Below are positions 62,942 to 64,000 of a stretch of DNA of 64,000 nt, in pieces. Under the pieces are notes generated by a model that worked only from the letters and a program-made list of their open reading frames with translations, did no database searches and was not told the DNA's origin. Every line of letters begins with the position of its first letter. Within the stretch, counting starts at the first letter, position 1. The stretch covers positions 1,736,001-1,800,000 of the forward strand of contig NW_027473318.1 in NCBI RefSeq assembly GCF_050947335.1. Reading direction: 5' to 3'. The position numbers and the translations under genes are program-made. Origin of the DNA: Megachile rotundata. Its lineage: Eukaryota > Arthropoda > Insecta > Hymenoptera > Megachilidae.

Positions 62942-63098
62942 CGTACAATCACAATCGTACAATCACAATCGTACAATCACAATCGTACAATCACAATCGT
63001 ACAATCACAATCGTACAATCACAATCGTACAATCACAATCGTACAATCACAATCGTACAATCACAATCGTACAATTACAATCGTACAATCACAATCGC
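62942..63098 (+). repeat. CGT-monomer run 13 (11 copies)
   Basis: Eleven cgtac monomers of the attacaatc sub-lineage, with the full cgtacattc lead-in that run 10 lacks. Confidence 0.9.
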
Positions 63099-64000
63099 AC
63101 AACCACAATCAGACAATCACAATCATACAATCACAATCACACATTCACAATCATACAATCACAATCATACAATCACAAAAATACAATCATAATCATACAA
63201 TCACAATCATACAATCGCAATCATACAATCACAATCATACAATCATAATCATACATTCAAAATCATGCAATCACAATCATACAATCACAATCATGCAATC
63301 ACAATCATACAATCAGAATCATACAATCACAATCATTCAATAACAATCGTACAATCACAATCGTACAATCACAATCGCACAACCACAATCAGACAATCAC
63401 ACTCATACAATCACAATCATACAATCACAATCATACAATCACAATCATACAATCATAATCATACAATCACAATCATACAATCACAATCATACTATCACAA
63501 TCATACAATCACAATCATACAATCATAATCATACATTCAAAATCATGCAATCACAATCATACAATCACAATCATGCAATTACAATCATACAATCAGAATC
63601 ATACAATCACAATCATTCAATAACAATCGTACAATCACAATCGTACAATCACAATCGCATAACCACAATCAGAAAATCACACTCATACAATCACAATCAT
63701 ACAATCACAATCATACAATCACAATCATACCATCACAATCATACCATCACAATCATACTTTCACAATCATACAATCACAATCATACAATCACAATCATAC
63801 AATCACAGTCATACAATCACAATCATACAATCACAATCATACAATCACAATCATACCATCACAATCATACTTTCACAATCATACAATCACAATCATACAA
63901 TCACAATCATACAATCACAGTCATACAATCAGAATCATACAATCACAATCATACTATCACAATCATACAATCACAATCATACAATCACAATCATACAAAC

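Larger units (their letters stand above)
1..64000 (+). repeat. 14-bp tandem satellite array filling the window
   Basis: The unit ACAATCACAATCAT repeats head to tail from the first to the last base, roughly 4,570 monomers. The canonical + strand unit has 7 A, 4 C, 3 T and no G. Variants are mostly single substitutions such as tcacaa to tcgcaa, catac to catgc or cgtac, acaatc to ataatc, and cacaatc to cacagtc. A 13-bp form (tacatcac) and a 15-bp form (tataaatctccc) recur at fixed places within larger modules. No inverted copy was seen, and no non-repeat insert longer than a monomer. The array runs off both ends of the window, so its true length is unknown. A eukaryotic satellite is the natural reading; species and locus cannot be told. 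Confidence 0.98.

Noticed and set aside
2645..63528. Dozens of + strand open reading frames of 70-525 codons starting with MQSQS or MRSQS
   Set aside because: All are the stop-free reading of the 14-bp repeat. Starts come from the catgc variant and stops from cataatc, caataac, cataaaatc or atataatc variants. They overlap in different frames with the same peptide, lack domains and change with array rearrangement.
2645..63528. HNH nuclease-like peptide (NHNH) in translated frames
   Set aside because: The His-Asn-His string is a by-product of aatcacaatcat reading; no zinc-finger-like fold or surrounding HNH residues are present.
1..64000. CRISPR array
   Set aside because: Repeats are contiguous with no unique spacers; spacing is one 14-bp unit, and all intervening sequence is again the repeat.
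1..64000. Telomeric repeat
   Set aside because: The complement GATTGTGATTGTAT is 14 bp, not G-rich and lacks G-tracts except in CTCCC blocks. It does not match common telomere units.
1..64000. Transfer RNA, ribosomal RNA, or transposon fragments
   Set aside because: Nothing departs from the 14-bp register for more than a monomer, and G is too scarce for structured RNA genes.

Overview
The whole 64 kb window is one tandem satellite (minisatellite-scale) array. The basic unit is the 14-bp sequence ACAATCACAATCAT, which can be read as two ACAATC hexamers plus AT. All copies run head to tail in the same orientation. I found no single-copy DNA, no protein-coding gene, no RNA gene, no transposable element and no CRISPR array. 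Arrays of this size with multi-kilobase higher-order structure are typical of eukaryotic nuclear heterochromatin (centromeric, pericentromeric, subtelomeric or sex-chromosome blocks). The sequence alone does not identify the species or the chromosomal position.

The array is not homogeneous. Variant 14-bp monomers form recognisable modules: (i) 13 runs of a CG-containing monomer (tcgtacaatcacaa), 2 to 12 copies each; (ii) more than fifty short blocks of a diverged monomer caatctcccaaata, 1-5 copies each; (iii) a 474-bp module bounded by the rare variant caaagaatc, present as ten pairs; (iv) modules marked by catgcaatc, caatatcat, tcagaatc, actttcac/actttaac, caaaaatac and others. A few monomers are 13 bp (tacatcac) or 15 bp (tataaatctccc), and they explain why most module lengths are not exact multiples of 14.

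Layout by region: 1-7.5 kb holds two copies of a 5,008-bp higher-order unit, with an extra internal copy at an offset of 1,134 bp. The part from 7.5 to 17 kb is rich in CTCCC blocks and contains a 643-bp tandem duplication. From 17 to 26 kb lies a segment that reappears at 38-42, 47-50 and 59-62 kb, with local 686-bp and 406-bp duplications. From 26.85 to 33.08 kb there is a clean 3,117-bp tandem duplication. From 33 to 47 kb there are several copies of a roughly 2.9-3.3 kb unit, with chimeric junctions. From 47 to 52.8 kb the earlier modules recur, with deletions of 112 bp, 42 bp and about 0.65 kb. From 52.8 to 59 kb there is a 3,092-bp tandem duplication whose module also occurs, in part, 43 kb upstream. 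The window ends inside another copy of the same higher-order unit.

Long open reading frames occur only on the + strand, and they are arithmetic by-products. A 14-bp period is not divisible by three, so all three + frames of the canonical unit read the same stop-free 14-residue peptide, while the complement carries a TGA. These are not genes. The biology here is that of a satellite evolving by nested unequal exchange and duplication. Copy relationships were read by eye from diagnostic variants, so identities between markers are not measured values.
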